DNA of 64,000 nt, taken from contig NZ_QOIL01000003.1 in NCBI RefSeq assembly GCF_003323745.1, positions 372,001 to 436,000 on the forward strand, written 5' to 3'. The notes below the pieces were generated by a model, which did not search any database, was not told the DNA's origin, and saw only the letters and a program-made list of their open reading frames with translations. A program made the translations under genes and the position numbers. Origin of the DNA: Sphaerisporangium album. Its GTDB lineage: Bacteria; Actinomycetota; Actinomycetes; Streptosporangiales; Streptosporangiaceae. Every line of letters starts with the position of its first letter. The first letter of the stretch is position 1. Positions 47,757 through 55,685 of the stretch are shown here, piece after piece.

Positions 47757-49046
47757 ATGACGGTCGGCTCCGCGGTCATCCCCGTCCCCCGTAAGCGCAC
47801 GCGCCAGCTACTGTCCACCTCGGCCGGAAACCTGGTGGAGTGGTACGACTGGCTCGCGTACGCGTTCCTCACCACCTATTTCGCGGACCAGGTGTTCCCC
47901 AGCGCCGGGAACCGCCTCGTCCCCCTGCTCAGCGCCTTCGCCGTCTTCGCGGTCGGCTTCGTCATGCGCCCGATCGGCGGGCTCGTCATCGGGGCCATCG
48001 CCGACCGCGCCGGCCGGCGCCCGGCCATGACGCTCACCATCGCCCTCATGGGCGTGGGCCAGCTCATGATGGCCGCCCTCCCCACGTACGCCCAGGCCGG
48101 CCTGCTGTCGCCCCTGCTGCTGATCCTCATCCGCCTGATCCAGGGGTTCTCCGTCGGCGGCGAGTTCGCCGTGTCGTCGGTGTTCCTGGTGGAGTCGGCC
48201 ACGCCCGGCCGCCGCGGCCTGTTCTCCAGCTTCAGCTACTTCAGCTCCAACCTCGGCCAGCTCCTGGCGGCCGGCGTGGCGAGCCTGCTCGGCAACGCGC
48301 TGTCCCAGGGCGACATGACCTCCTGGGGATGGCGGCTCCCGTTCGTCCTGGGCGCGGCGCTGTCCCTGCTCGGCCTGTGGGTCCGGTACGGGACGGAAGA
48401 GACCTACGTCCACGCCGAGGCGATAAGGAAGGGCCGGGTCGAAAGGCCGGGACTCTTCGATTTCCTGCGCCGGCATCCCAAGGAGTCGATGCTCGTCGTC
48501 GGCATGACCCTCGGCGCCACCGTGAGCTTCTACACCTGGTCCATCTACCTGCCGACGTACGCGGAGATCACCGTGGGGGCGGACCCGGCGCGGACGCTCA
48601 CGGTCGGCACGATCGCGCTGGCGTTCTTCACCGTGATCCAGCCCCTCGGCGGGCTGCTGGCGGACCGCGTGGGCAGGAAGCCGCTGCTCGTCGCCTTCGG
48701 TGTGGGGATGACCGTGCTCACGGTCCCGATGCTGGGCATGCTGCGGGATTCCTTCTGGAACCTGCTGCTCATCTCATGCGTCGCCATGGTGCTGCTCACC
48801 GGCTACACCGCGGTGTGCTCGGCGGTCATGGTCGAGCTGTTCCCCGCCAAGGTCCGGACCACGGGCATCGGGTTGCCCTACGCGGTGACCGTGGCCCTGT
48901 TCGGCGGCACGGCGCCGTACATCGCCACGGCGCTCGCCGACGCCGGGCAGCGGCAGGCGTTCGGATGGTACGCCACCGCGCTAACGTTGATCTCCACGGT
49001 CGTCTACATCCGCATGCGGGAGACCAAGAACGCGGTGCTCGACTGA
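47757..49046 (+). CDS. metabolite:proton symporter (MHS family, MFS)
   Basis: A 429-residue, 12-helix transporter of the metabolite:H+ symporter branch, the group of ProP, KgtP and ShiA. The signature SAGNLVEWYDWLAYAFLTTY near residue 22 and VGGEFAVSSVFLVESATPGR near 135 are diagnostic. Substrates are typically organic acids, betaines or dicarboxylates. The ribosome site is ideal (AAGGAGG five bases before ATG). It is likely controlled by the divergent AsnC-type regulator. Uptake of a precursor is more likely than export of a product, given the family. Confidence 0.88.
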   Translation: MTVGSAVIPVPRKRTRQLLSTSAGNLVEWYDWLAYAFLTTYFADQVFPSAGNRLVPLLSAFAVFAVGFVMRPIGGLVIGAIADRAGRRPAMTLTIALMGVGQLMMAALPTYAQAGLLSPLLLILIRLIQGFSVGGEFAVSSVFLVESATPGRRGLFSSFSYFSSNLGQLLAAGVASLLGNALSQGDMTSWGWRLPFVLGAALSLLGLWVRYGTEETYVHAEAIRKGRVERPGLFDFLRRHPKESMLVVGMTLGATVSFYTWSIYLPTYAEITVGADPARTLTVGTIALAFFTVIQPLGGLLADRVGRKPLLVAFGVGMTVLTVPMLGMLRDSFWNLLLISCVAMVLLTGYTAVCSAVMVELFPAKVRTTGIGLPYAVTVALFGGTAPYIATALADAGQRQAFGWYATALTLISTVVYIRMRETKNAVLD

Positions 49047-49142
49047 GACGACCGCGTCAGCGAGCGTCCTGCCGACGAGGCATGCGAGGCCCTATCGTAT
49101 CCGGCGCGATCCCCGCGCGAAGATTGGAGTCGAGGACCGGTC

Positions 49143-49967
49143 ATGGACACACAGGTCACCTATCCACGCGGCGACGTCCACGGGAAGTCCCGCGTGGTCA
49201 CGTCCACCCCTCTGGAGAACGGGCACGGCGTGGTCACCGAGGAGACGCCGTTTCACCCACTGGATCACACCTGGCCCGACCAGCCCGCGGACCGGGGCAC
49301 CGTGAACGGGCTGCCCGTCCTCGACTGCGTGACCGGCGCCTCCGATGGCACGCGGCTCTACCTCGGCACCGACATCCCGGCTCGGCGCGGCGCCGAGGGC
49401 TGGGACTGGCTCGTGGTCCATGTGCTGGAGGAGCCGGTCGACGGAGAAGCCGAGCTGATCGTCGACGCGGCGTACCGCAGGGCACTGTCGGCCGGCCACA
49501 CCGCATGCCACCTCACCGCCCTGGCGCTCAACGAGGCACTGGCCGGCCGGTGGCGCAAGGAGACCGTGCCCGACTCGCTCGGCCATCCCGACTTCGACCA
49601 GGCGGCGATCTTCTCCTCCCGCGTCTCGGAGTACGGCAGCACCGACGTCTACCGCCTCGGCAAGTCGCTGCGCAGGAAGGGCTTCGACGCCGAGGGACTC
49701 GACCTCACCGAGCTCACGCGCCGGATCGAAGACCGGCTCGCGGAGTGGATCGCCGCTGACGCGCCGGTCATGGTCGAGGACCCGTCCGGGGCCCTGTCCG
49801 GCCGGCGGACGTGGCGCTGCTCGCTCCCGGAGGGACAGGCCCACATCCCGTGCGGCGGCACCCACGTCACCCGGACCTCCGAGCTGGGCGCGGTGGGCGT
49901 CTCGCTGTCCTTCGACGGCGCGGAGCTGACGATGCGCAGCCTCGTGAGCACGCCGCCCCTCCGGTAG
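49143..49967 (+). CDS. AlaX-like aminoacyl-tRNA editing protein
   Basis: A 274-residue stand-alone homologue of the editing domain of alanyl- and threonyl-tRNA synthetases. The zinc site is intact: H119-TAC-H123 (SAGHTACHLTALALNEAL) and C237-GGT-H241 (IPCGGTHV). AlaX proteins hydrolyse tRNA charged with the wrong amino acid. The N-terminal part (about 1-100) is a beta-barrel-like region as in AlaX-M/L forms. Placed at the head of the biosynthetic set, it may clear tRNA charged with a toxic amino-acid analogue made by this cluster, a self-protection role that I infer. The MHS gene ends about 96 bases upstream, and a dyad follows in the 150-base gap downstream. Confidence 0.82.
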   Translation: MDTQVTYPRGDVHGKSRVVTSTPLENGHGVVTEETPFHPLDHTWPDQPADRGTVNGLPVLDCVTGASDGTRLYLGTDIPARRGAEGWDWLVVHVLEEPVDGEAELIVDAAYRRALSAGHTACHLTALALNEALAGRWRKETVPDSLGHPDFDQAAIFSSRVSEYGSTDVYRLGKSLRRKGFDAEGLDLTELTRRIEDRLAEWIAADAPVMVEDPSGALSGRRTWRCSLPEGQAHIPCGGTHVTRTSELGAVGVSLSFDGAELTMRSLVSTPPLR

Positions 49968-50018
49968 CCCCCGCCTTCGCCGGGGGCGGCACCTGGTCGA
50001 GGCCGCGAACGGCCGACC

Positions 50019-50035
50019 GTATACCGGGAATATAC
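50019..50035. promoter_or_regulatory. inverted repeat upstream of the hydrazine operon
   Basis: GTATA (50019-50023) and TATAC (50031-50035) form a dyad with a seven-base centre, about 86 bases before the ATP-grasp gene that opens the overlapping operon. Its half-sites share GTATAC-like sequence with the palindrome at 44415-44437, so the same regulator may bind both. Confidence 0.4.
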
Positions 50036-50120
50036 ATACGCCCGGGCTCCTCGTCCTAACCTCTCCAGGTGGTCCACACCACGGTCAAGCGGCCGTGAAT
50101 CTGGAAGTGGAGGTCAGCCC

Positions 50121-51368
50121 GTGCTCGATCCGGCCGGCTCGTCCGTCCTCATCGTCGAACCGGTCTCCGGCGGCGCCGACGTCGCCAGGCTGGCGCACCG
50201 CCTCGGCATGACGATCGTGATCGCCTCGCGGGACACCGGCGACTGTGAGATCCCGGCGGACCTGAGAAAGATCACCTCTGTCGTGCTCACCGTCGACACC
50301 AACGACGAGCGGGCGTTGTTCGATGCGGTCACCGCCCACCACGAACGCGACCCGCTCGCCGCGGTGCTCCCCGGATGTGACTTCTACGTGGCCACGACGG
50401 CCAGGCTCGCAGCGCGTCTCGGACTGCCCGGCCTGCCGGTGGAGACGGTGGACGCCGTCCGCAACAAGGCGCGCATGCGTGAGCGTGTCGCCGCCGCCGG
50501 ACTGCGCACGCCGAGCTTCGCCGAGGCCTCCTCCCTGGACGCCCTGCGCTCCGCGGCCGGGCGCGTGGGCTTCCCGAGCGTCATGAAGCCGGTCGAGTCC
50601 TCGGGCAGCATCCATGTGAGCAGGGCCGACGACTGGCCGCAGCTCGCCGCCGCCTACACCGCCCTGGCCGCCGACGAGGAGCTCGACCTCGGCCGCCCGA
50701 TGGGACACACCGTCGTCGTCGAGCAGTACGTCGCGGGCGAGGAGGTCAGCGCCGATGGCTACGTCGAGAACGGTCAGGTCACCGTCGTCGCGATCACCCA
50801 GAAGGTTCTCGGCGCCGAACCCCGTTTCGTCGAGCTGGGGCACCTGACTCCGGCCGACCTGCCGGACGACGTGGCGAATCAGGTGATCGCGTACACGGGA
50901 CAGGTGGTCCGGGCGCTCAACGTCACCTCCGGGCCGTTCCACTGCGAACTGCGTCTGAGCGACCAGGGTCCGGTCCTGATCGAGCTCGGCGCCCGGCTGC
51001 CTGGCGACGGCATCGTCGAGCTGATCCGGCACGTCACCGGAACGGATCTCGCGGCGGTCATGCTCGCGGCGGGACTGGGCATCGGCGCCGGGGAGTTGCC
51101 GGCGTTCGGCACGCCCACCGCGCCGCACGCCGCCGTGCGGTTCTTCACCACCGACGACCTGCGCTCCTACACCACCATCCTCGGGTGGGACCGGCTTGAC
51201 GCCCTGCCGGACGTCATCGGAAAGCAGCTCTGCATCCCTCCGGGCGAGCCCATCCCCGAGACCGGCGACTGCCGTTCGCGGCTCGCCTGGGTGCGCTACG
51301 CGGCCGGGTCACACGAGGCCGTCCGGAGGTTCTGGAAGGACCTGGACGACCTGGTGGTGCTCCCATGA
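50121..51368 (+). CDS. ATP-grasp ligase 1
   Basis: A 415-residue ATP-grasp enzyme of the carboxylate-amine ligase type (BacD/amino-acid ligase-like, with similarity to biotin carboxylase). The preATP-grasp domain covers about 1-110, the ATP-grasp fold about 110-320: lysine in VGFPSVMKPVESSGSIHVSR, VVVEQYVAGEEVSADGYVEN, and the metal-binding acidic pair in FHCELRLSDQGPVLIELGARL. It would join an acyl-phosphate of one amino acid to the amine of another. The start is GTG with GGAGG seven bases upstream. Its stop overlaps the start of the N-hydroxylase gene by four bases, placing it in the hydrazine operon. Confidence 0.87.
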   Translation: MLDPAGSSVLIVEPVSGGADVARLAHRLGMTIVIASRDTGDCEIPADLRKITSVVLTVDTNDERALFDAVTAHHERDPLAAVLPGCDFYVATTARLAARLGLPGLPVETVDAVRNKARMRERVAAAGLRTPSFAEASSLDALRSAAGRVGFPSVMKPVESSGSIHVSRADDWPQLAAAYTALAADEELDLGRPMGHTVVVEQYVAGEEVSADGYVENGQVTVVAITQKVLGAEPRFVELGHLTPADLPDDVANQVIAYTGQVVRALNVTSGPFHCELRLSDQGPVLIELGARLPGDGIVELIRHVTGTDLAAVMLAAGLGIGAGELPAFGTPTAPHAAVRFFTTDDLRSYTTILGWDRLDALPDVIGKQLCIPPGEPIPETGDCRSRLAWVRYAAGSHEAVRRFWKDLDDLVVLP

Positions 51369-52585
51369 CCGACGTCCACGATTACGCGGCAGTGGGTGTC
51401 GGCCCGGCCAACCTGAGCCTGGCGGCCCTCGGAGCCGACGTGGAGAACCTGCGGAGCGTGCACTTCGAGGCACGCGCGAGCTTCTCCTGGCACCCCGGCC
51501 TCCTTCTGCCCGAGGCGACCCTCCAGGTCTCGCCGTTCAAGGATCTGGTCACGCTGGTGGACCCGACCAGCCGTTACTCGTTCCTGGCCTTCCTCGCCGG
51601 CGAGGGCAGGCTCTACCGGTTCCTCACCGCGAGGTTTCCCGCGGTGCTGCGCACGGAGTTCGACCAATATCTCCAGTGGGCCTCCAGGACCATTCCGTCC
51701 ATCGAGTTCGGCACGGAGGTACGCAGCGTCCGCGAACGCGACGGGTACTTCGTCCTCCACTCGGGACACGGCGAGGTCACGGCGGCGAACGTGGTGCTCG
51801 GGACGGGCCAGACGCCGCTGATCCCCGACTTCATGCGCCCCCACCTGTGCGCCGACGTGTTCCATGCCGGGGAATTCCTCGCACACCCTCGGGAGGTGTC
51901 CGGTCGCGCCGTCGCGGTCGTCGGCGGAGGGCAGTCCGGGGCGGAGATCGTCCGCCACCTCATGCGCCTCGACGAGCCGCCGCAGAGCATCACCTGGATC
52001 ACGCGCAGGCCCGGCCTCCTGCCGATGGACGACTCGCCCTTCACCAACGAGTACTTCTTTCCCGGTTACGCCCGGGAGTTCCACGGGCTGCCGCAGGCCC
52101 GCAAGCAGGAGCTCCTGGGCGAGCAGAAATACGCGAGCGACGGCATAGACCTCGCGACTCTGCAGGACGTCTACCGCGAACGCTACCGGCACGAGTGCCT
52201 GCTGGGCCGCAAAGACTGGCTCCGGCTGATGCCCCGCTCGGAGGTGACCGGCTGCGCACGGCTGTCCGATGGCTGGGAACTGGAGGTGAAGGGCGCGCAG
52301 ACCTCGATCGTCCGGTCCGACGTCGTCGTCCTCGCCACCGGTTACGAGTACCGCCTTCCGGACTGCATGAGCGAGCTCGCACCCCGCCTCGCCAGGACCG
52401 CCGATGGGCTGGTGGTCGGCGACGACTACTCGCTGTCCCTCGACGGCGAGACCACCGGCCGCATATTCCTGCAGAACGGCGCCCGGCACGCCTGGGGCAT
52501 CGCCGACGCGAATCTCAGCCTGCTGTCGTGGCGCAGTGCGGTCATCCTCAACGCGATTCTCGGATATCGGAGGTACAACACGTGA
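51365..52585 (+). CDS. L-lysine/L-ornithine N-monooxygenase
   Basis: A 406-residue flavin-dependent N-hydroxylase of the IucD/PvdA/SidA family that converts the side-chain amine of lysine or ornithine to a hydroxylamine. The FAD motif (AAVGVGPANLSLAAL) is at residue 7, the family's FSWHPGLLLPEATLQVSPFK and DLVTLVDPTSRYSFLAFL follow, the NADPH motif VVGGGQSGAEIV is near 185 and LATGYEYRLP near 325. In siderophore clusters it stands with NRPS or NIS genes; here it is followed by cupin, DAO and MetRS-like genes, the hydrazine-forming set, where the hydroxylated lysine is the nitrogen donor. ATGA overlap with the upstream ligase and GTGA overlap with the cupin. Confidence 0.92.
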   Translation: MTDVHDYAAVGVGPANLSLAALGADVENLRSVHFEARASFSWHPGLLLPEATLQVSPFKDLVTLVDPTSRYSFLAFLAGEGRLYRFLTARFPAVLRTEFDQYLQWASRTIPSIEFGTEVRSVRERDGYFVLHSGHGEVTAANVVLGTGQTPLIPDFMRPHLCADVFHAGEFLAHPREVSGRAVAVVGGGQSGAEIVRHLMRLDEPPQSITWITRRPGLLPMDDSPFTNEYFFPGYAREFHGLPQARKQELLGEQKYASDGIDLATLQDVYRERYRHECLLGRKDWLRLMPRSEVTGCARLSDGWELEVKGAQTSIVRSDVVVLATGYEYRLPDCMSELAPRLARTADGLVVGDDYSLSLDGETTGRIFLQNGARHAWGIADANLSLLSWRSAVILNAILGYRRYNT

Positions 52586-52917
52586 TCCTCCCGCGACTCG
52601 GCTTCGAGGCGCTGCCGCGCGAGTTCGAGGCGCTGGACGAATGGGCCGCGTCCCTCGGACCGTTCGAAGGCGACAGTCCCTTCTCGATGGCGCGCTTCAC
52701 GCTGGCCTCCGGCGGCTCCACCCCACCCGACAGCCATGCCGTGCAGGAGATGTGGCTGATCCTCGACGGCGCCGGAACCGTCCGCTACGAGGGCCGGCCG
52801 TACGAGGTCGGCAAGGGCGATCTTCTGGGTTTCGCGCCCTTCACCGAGCATGTGGCGCTGGCGGACCGCGGCGTCCCGATGAGCGTGTTGTCGATCTGGT
52901 GGCACAAGAGCAGATGA
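52582..52917 (+). CDS. stand-alone cupin of the N-N bond-forming system
   Basis: A 111-residue single-domain cupin. Metal-ligand candidates are H52 and E56 in PPDSHAVQEMWLILDGAG (cupin motif 1) and H90 in the second motif. The start is GTG at 52582, overlapping the N-hydroxylase stop, with GGAGG eight bases upstream. In s56-p1 (Spb40) and similar systems such a cupin is fused to a MetRS-like domain and rearranges an O-aminoacyl hydroxylysine ester to a hydrazine. Here it is a separate gene, with the DAO gene between it and the MetRS-like gene. Its placement makes the same role likely; on its own sequence it could be any small cupin. Confidence 0.85.
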   Translation: MILPRLGFEALPREFEALDEWAASLGPFEGDSPFSMARFTLASGGSTPPDSHAVQEMWLILDGAGTVRYEGRPYEVGKGDLLGFAPFTEHVALADRGVPMSVLSIWWHKSR

Positions 52918-53999
52918 CCGAGGCGATCCAGGACTTCGATCTCGTGGTGGTCGGGGCCGGCGTCGTCGGCGCCATGACAGGCCATCTCGCCCTGGAGAGG
53001 GAGCCGGGCCTGCGGGTGCTCACCCTGGATCAGGGTGGCGTCAACGCGACGTGCCTGTCCGCGGGCCTCGACGTGCCGACAGGGCGGGACGCACGGCAGC
53101 GTGAGCTGGCGGCACGGAGCACCGCCCTCTACAGACGGCTCCTGACGGAGCGGCCCGGCCTCCCCGTCCGTTCCGTCGGCACCTTCTGGCTGCTCGCGCG
53201 GGACCGCGCTGACCGCCTCCGGGAGACGATGGCCGGCCCGGACCTGGTCGAGGCCGAGGTGGATGCCCTCGGCGGCCTCTTCGCGGGGCTGCGTCCGTCC
53301 GGCGGCCGGATCCTGCTCCGTTCGGAGGGCTCCCGCCATGCCGACGTCGCGGGGCTGGCCCGTGGCCTGCTCGACGAGCAAAGGGGCCGCCGCGGCTGCG
53401 CTGTCCGGCATGGCGAGCGGGTCGTCTCCGTACAGCCGCACGGGGACGGCTATCTGCTGGCCGGCGAGGGGCGGCCGCTCGCACGGGGCCGTAAGGTGAT
53501 CGTCGCCACCGGTCCGTGGGCGTTGCACGGACCATTCGGTGCGCGGGTGCGGGCGGCCGGCCTGCGCGTCAAGAAGGTCGCCGCGTTCCACGTGGACCTC
53601 AGGGCCGCCGACGACGCGCCCGTGCTGATCTTCGAGGACGACGACGCGTTCCTGCTGCCCCAGCCGGAGAGCGACCGCTGGCTCTTCAGCTTCACCTCCA
53701 AGGAGTGGGACGGCTCTCCCGTCACGGGATCGCCCGCCCTGAGCGGTGCAGATCACAGCGAGGCGGTTCGCGTCCTGCGCCGGTACGTCCCGTCGCTGGT
53801 CGAAGCGCTCTCTGGTGGGCGTGCCTTCTACGACGGCTACACCCGCGACCGTCTGCCCCTGGTCGAACCGGTGCCCGAGCACCCCGGCGTCGTCCTGGCG
53901 GTCGGCGGTAACGGATCGGGCTACCGCCTGGCGCCCGCGATCGCCGAGCGAGCCCTCGACCTTCTCACCCCTCAATCACCTGGAAGTGGTCGCTCATGA
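52914..53999 (+). CDS. FAD-dependent amino-acid oxidase (DAO family)
   Basis: A 361-residue oxidoreductase of the D-amino-acid oxidase/glycine oxidase fold. The FAD motif FDLVVVGAGVVGAMTGHLAL begins at residue 8, VIVATGPWAL is near 197, and the C-terminal flavin contact GVVLAVGGNGSGYRLAPAIA near 325. In the s56-p1 pathway a related FAD enzyme (Spb39) cleaves the hydrazine adduct of lysine and glycine, releasing hydrazinoacetic acid. It overlaps the cupin stop (ATGA) and the MetRS-like start (ATGA), so it is made in step with both. Confidence 0.87.
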   Translation: MTEAIQDFDLVVVGAGVVGAMTGHLALEREPGLRVLTLDQGGVNATCLSAGLDVPTGRDARQRELAARSTALYRRLLTERPGLPVRSVGTFWLLARDRADRLRETMAGPDLVEAEVDALGGLFAGLRPSGGRILLRSEGSRHADVAGLARGLLDEQRGRRGCAVRHGERVVSVQPHGDGYLLAGEGRPLARGRKVIVATGPWALHGPFGARVRAAGLRVKKVAAFHVDLRAADDAPVLIFEDDDAFLLPQPESDRWLFSFTSKEWDGSPVTGSPALSGADHSEAVRVLRRYVPSLVEALSGGRAFYDGYTRDRLPLVEPVPEHPGVVLAVGGNGSGYRLAPAIAERALDLLTPQSPGSGRS

Positions 54000-55636
54000 G
54001 CATCGGCTCCACAGGCCTCATCCGGAGGGCGGGCACCTTACCGCCGCGCCGCTACCTGCTGGTCCCCCCCGAGCCGACACCCAACGGACGACTCCACCTG
54101 GGGCACATCGCGGGCCCCTTCCTGCGGATGGACATGCTCAGCCGGTTCGTCCGCATGAGGGGCGACCTGCCGACCACGATCACCGGAAGCGACGTCTACG
54201 AGCCGTACATGACGCTCAAGGCGGTCGTCGAAGGACGCGCCGAACGTGAGCTCGCCGCCGAATACCACACGCTCATCGCCGAGGACCTGGCCGCGATGGA
54301 CATCGGCCTCGACGTGTTCATCAACCCGGCCGAGCAGCCATGGCGCGCGGCCTTCGAGGAAGAGGTGGCCGGCTGCCTCCGGCGGCTGCGGGAGCGGGGA
54401 GCGGTGACGACGCTCCGCGAGCGGGTCCCCTACAGCCCCTCCGCGCGGCGGTTCGCCGTAGGCCCATGGCTCGCGGGCAGGTGCCCGGACTGCGGCGCCG
54501 GCGCGGGCAGCTACTTCTGTGAGGTCTGCGGCGGGCACTTCCGGCCGGAGAACCTGCGCGACCCTCGCGGCACGAACGGGACGAGCCCGCTCGAATGGCG
54601 GGAGATCACATCGCTGTTCCTGCGGCCGGCGGATCCGGAGGAACTGGCGGCGCGGATGGCGGACATCGGGGTTCCGGCGCGCTACCAGGAGACGGTGAGA
54701 CGCTACCTGAGCCGCGAGGGCGGGATGGTCCGCGCCAGCGCCCCGGAAAGCTGGGGGATTCCCCTGGACCGGGCGGACCCCGGCGTACCGCGGACGCTCT
54801 TCCCGTACGCCGGGATCTTCATGTTCGCCCGGCTGGTCGGCGCCGTCCACGGCTCGGTGAGCGGCACCGGCGTCAACGCGTTCGACCCGGGCGCGGACGT
54901 CGTCACGGTCACCAGCCTCGGCGTCGACAACGTGATACCCACACTCGTCTGCATCGTCGGCACGTCGCTGCTCCACGGGGACATGAAGACCTACGACCGG
55001 ACGCTGATCAACGAGTTCTATGCGCTCGAGGGCGAGAAGTTCTCCACCAGCAGGGGCCACGTGATCGGGGCCGTCGACATCGCCCGCACCCCGGGCATCG
55101 ACGTCGACGCCGTCCGATACTTCCTGGCCGGAACCCGGCTCGAGGAGCGGCGGGACAGCATGGAGCCGGAGTCGTTCGTCGAGACCGTCAACGTCCGGCT
55201 GGCCGGCGGCCTGACGCCGCTGCTGGAAGCGGCCCGCCGCTCGCTCGCCGAGATCGCCGCCCCCGAACCGATCACGGACGGGCAACTGGCGAGACTGGAG
55301 GTGCTGCTGGCCCGGCAGCAGTCGGCCCTGGACGGCCCGGTCGTCTCGACGTCCGAGGCGGTGGAGGCCTTCGATCTCTGGTGGCAGAGCGTCGCGGACC
55401 TCGAACAGAGCGCCTACTGGTGGCTGAAGGGCGTGAGCGTCCTCGGATGCCCGATCGTCCCCCGCCTGAGCCGCCGGATCTGGGAGGTCCTCGGCGGTGC
55501 GGGAGAGCCCGACCTGAAGGCATTCCTGGACCCGACGCGACCGCGCGAGGCCGGGTCCCCTCTGGGATTCGGCACGATCAGGATCGGCGACCTCTTACCG
55601 GTCCTGCCGGCCTCCTCTCGGTACGCCCTGGCCTGA
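53996..55636 (+). CDS. methionyl-tRNA synthetase-like amino-acid-activating enzyme
   Basis: A 546-residue class I aminoacyl-tRNA synthetase homologue. The ATP-binding motif is H34-L-G-H37 (PNGRLHLGHIAG), the KMSKS equivalent is K348-F-S-T-S352, and a MetRS-type zinc knuckle has C163, C166, C175 and C178. The anticodon region at the C-terminus is present but short and divergent. In hydrazine pathways the MetRS-like part activates glycine (or another amino acid) and transfers it to the hydroxyl of N-hydroxylysine before rearrangement by the cupin. Position inside a tightly overlapping operon with N-hydroxylase, cupin and DAO argues against a housekeeping MetRS. Confidence 0.88.
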   Translation: MSIGSTGLIRRAGTLPPRRYLLVPPEPTPNGRLHLGHIAGPFLRMDMLSRFVRMRGDLPTTITGSDVYEPYMTLKAVVEGRAERELAAEYHTLIAEDLAAMDIGLDVFINPAEQPWRAAFEEEVAGCLRRLRERGAVTTLRERVPYSPSARRFAVGPWLAGRCPDCGAGAGSYFCEVCGGHFRPENLRDPRGTNGTSPLEWREITSLFLRPADPEELAARMADIGVPARYQETVRRYLSREGGMVRASAPESWGIPLDRADPGVPRTLFPYAGIFMFARLVGAVHGSVSGTGVNAFDPGADVVTVTSLGVDNVIPTLVCIVGTSLLHGDMKTYDRTLINEFYALEGEKFSTSRGHVIGAVDIARTPGIDVDAVRYFLAGTRLEERRDSMEPESFVETVNVRLAGGLTPLLEAARRSLAEIAAPEPITDGQLARLEVLLARQQSALDGPVVSTSEAVEAFDLWWQSVADLEQSAYWWLKGVSVLGCPIVPRLSRRIWEVLGGAGEPDLKAFLDPTRPREAGSPLGFGTIRIGDLLPVLPASSRYALA

Positions 55637-55685
55637 CGCCCCGCACGGCTACAGCGACCCCTCACTCCGACCGACGGGAAAGACG

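Noticed and set aside
51365..52585. Siderophore cluster (hydroxamate) based on the N-hydroxylase
   Set aside because: No acyltransferase, NIS synthetase, NRPS or iron-uptake gene is present, whereas all hydrazine-pathway partners are.
53996..55636. Housekeeping methionyl-tRNA synthetase
   Set aside because: It is embedded with four-base overlaps in an operon with N-hydroxylase, cupin and oxidase genes, has a degenerate KMSKS and a short C-terminal region; the biosynthetic role fits better.
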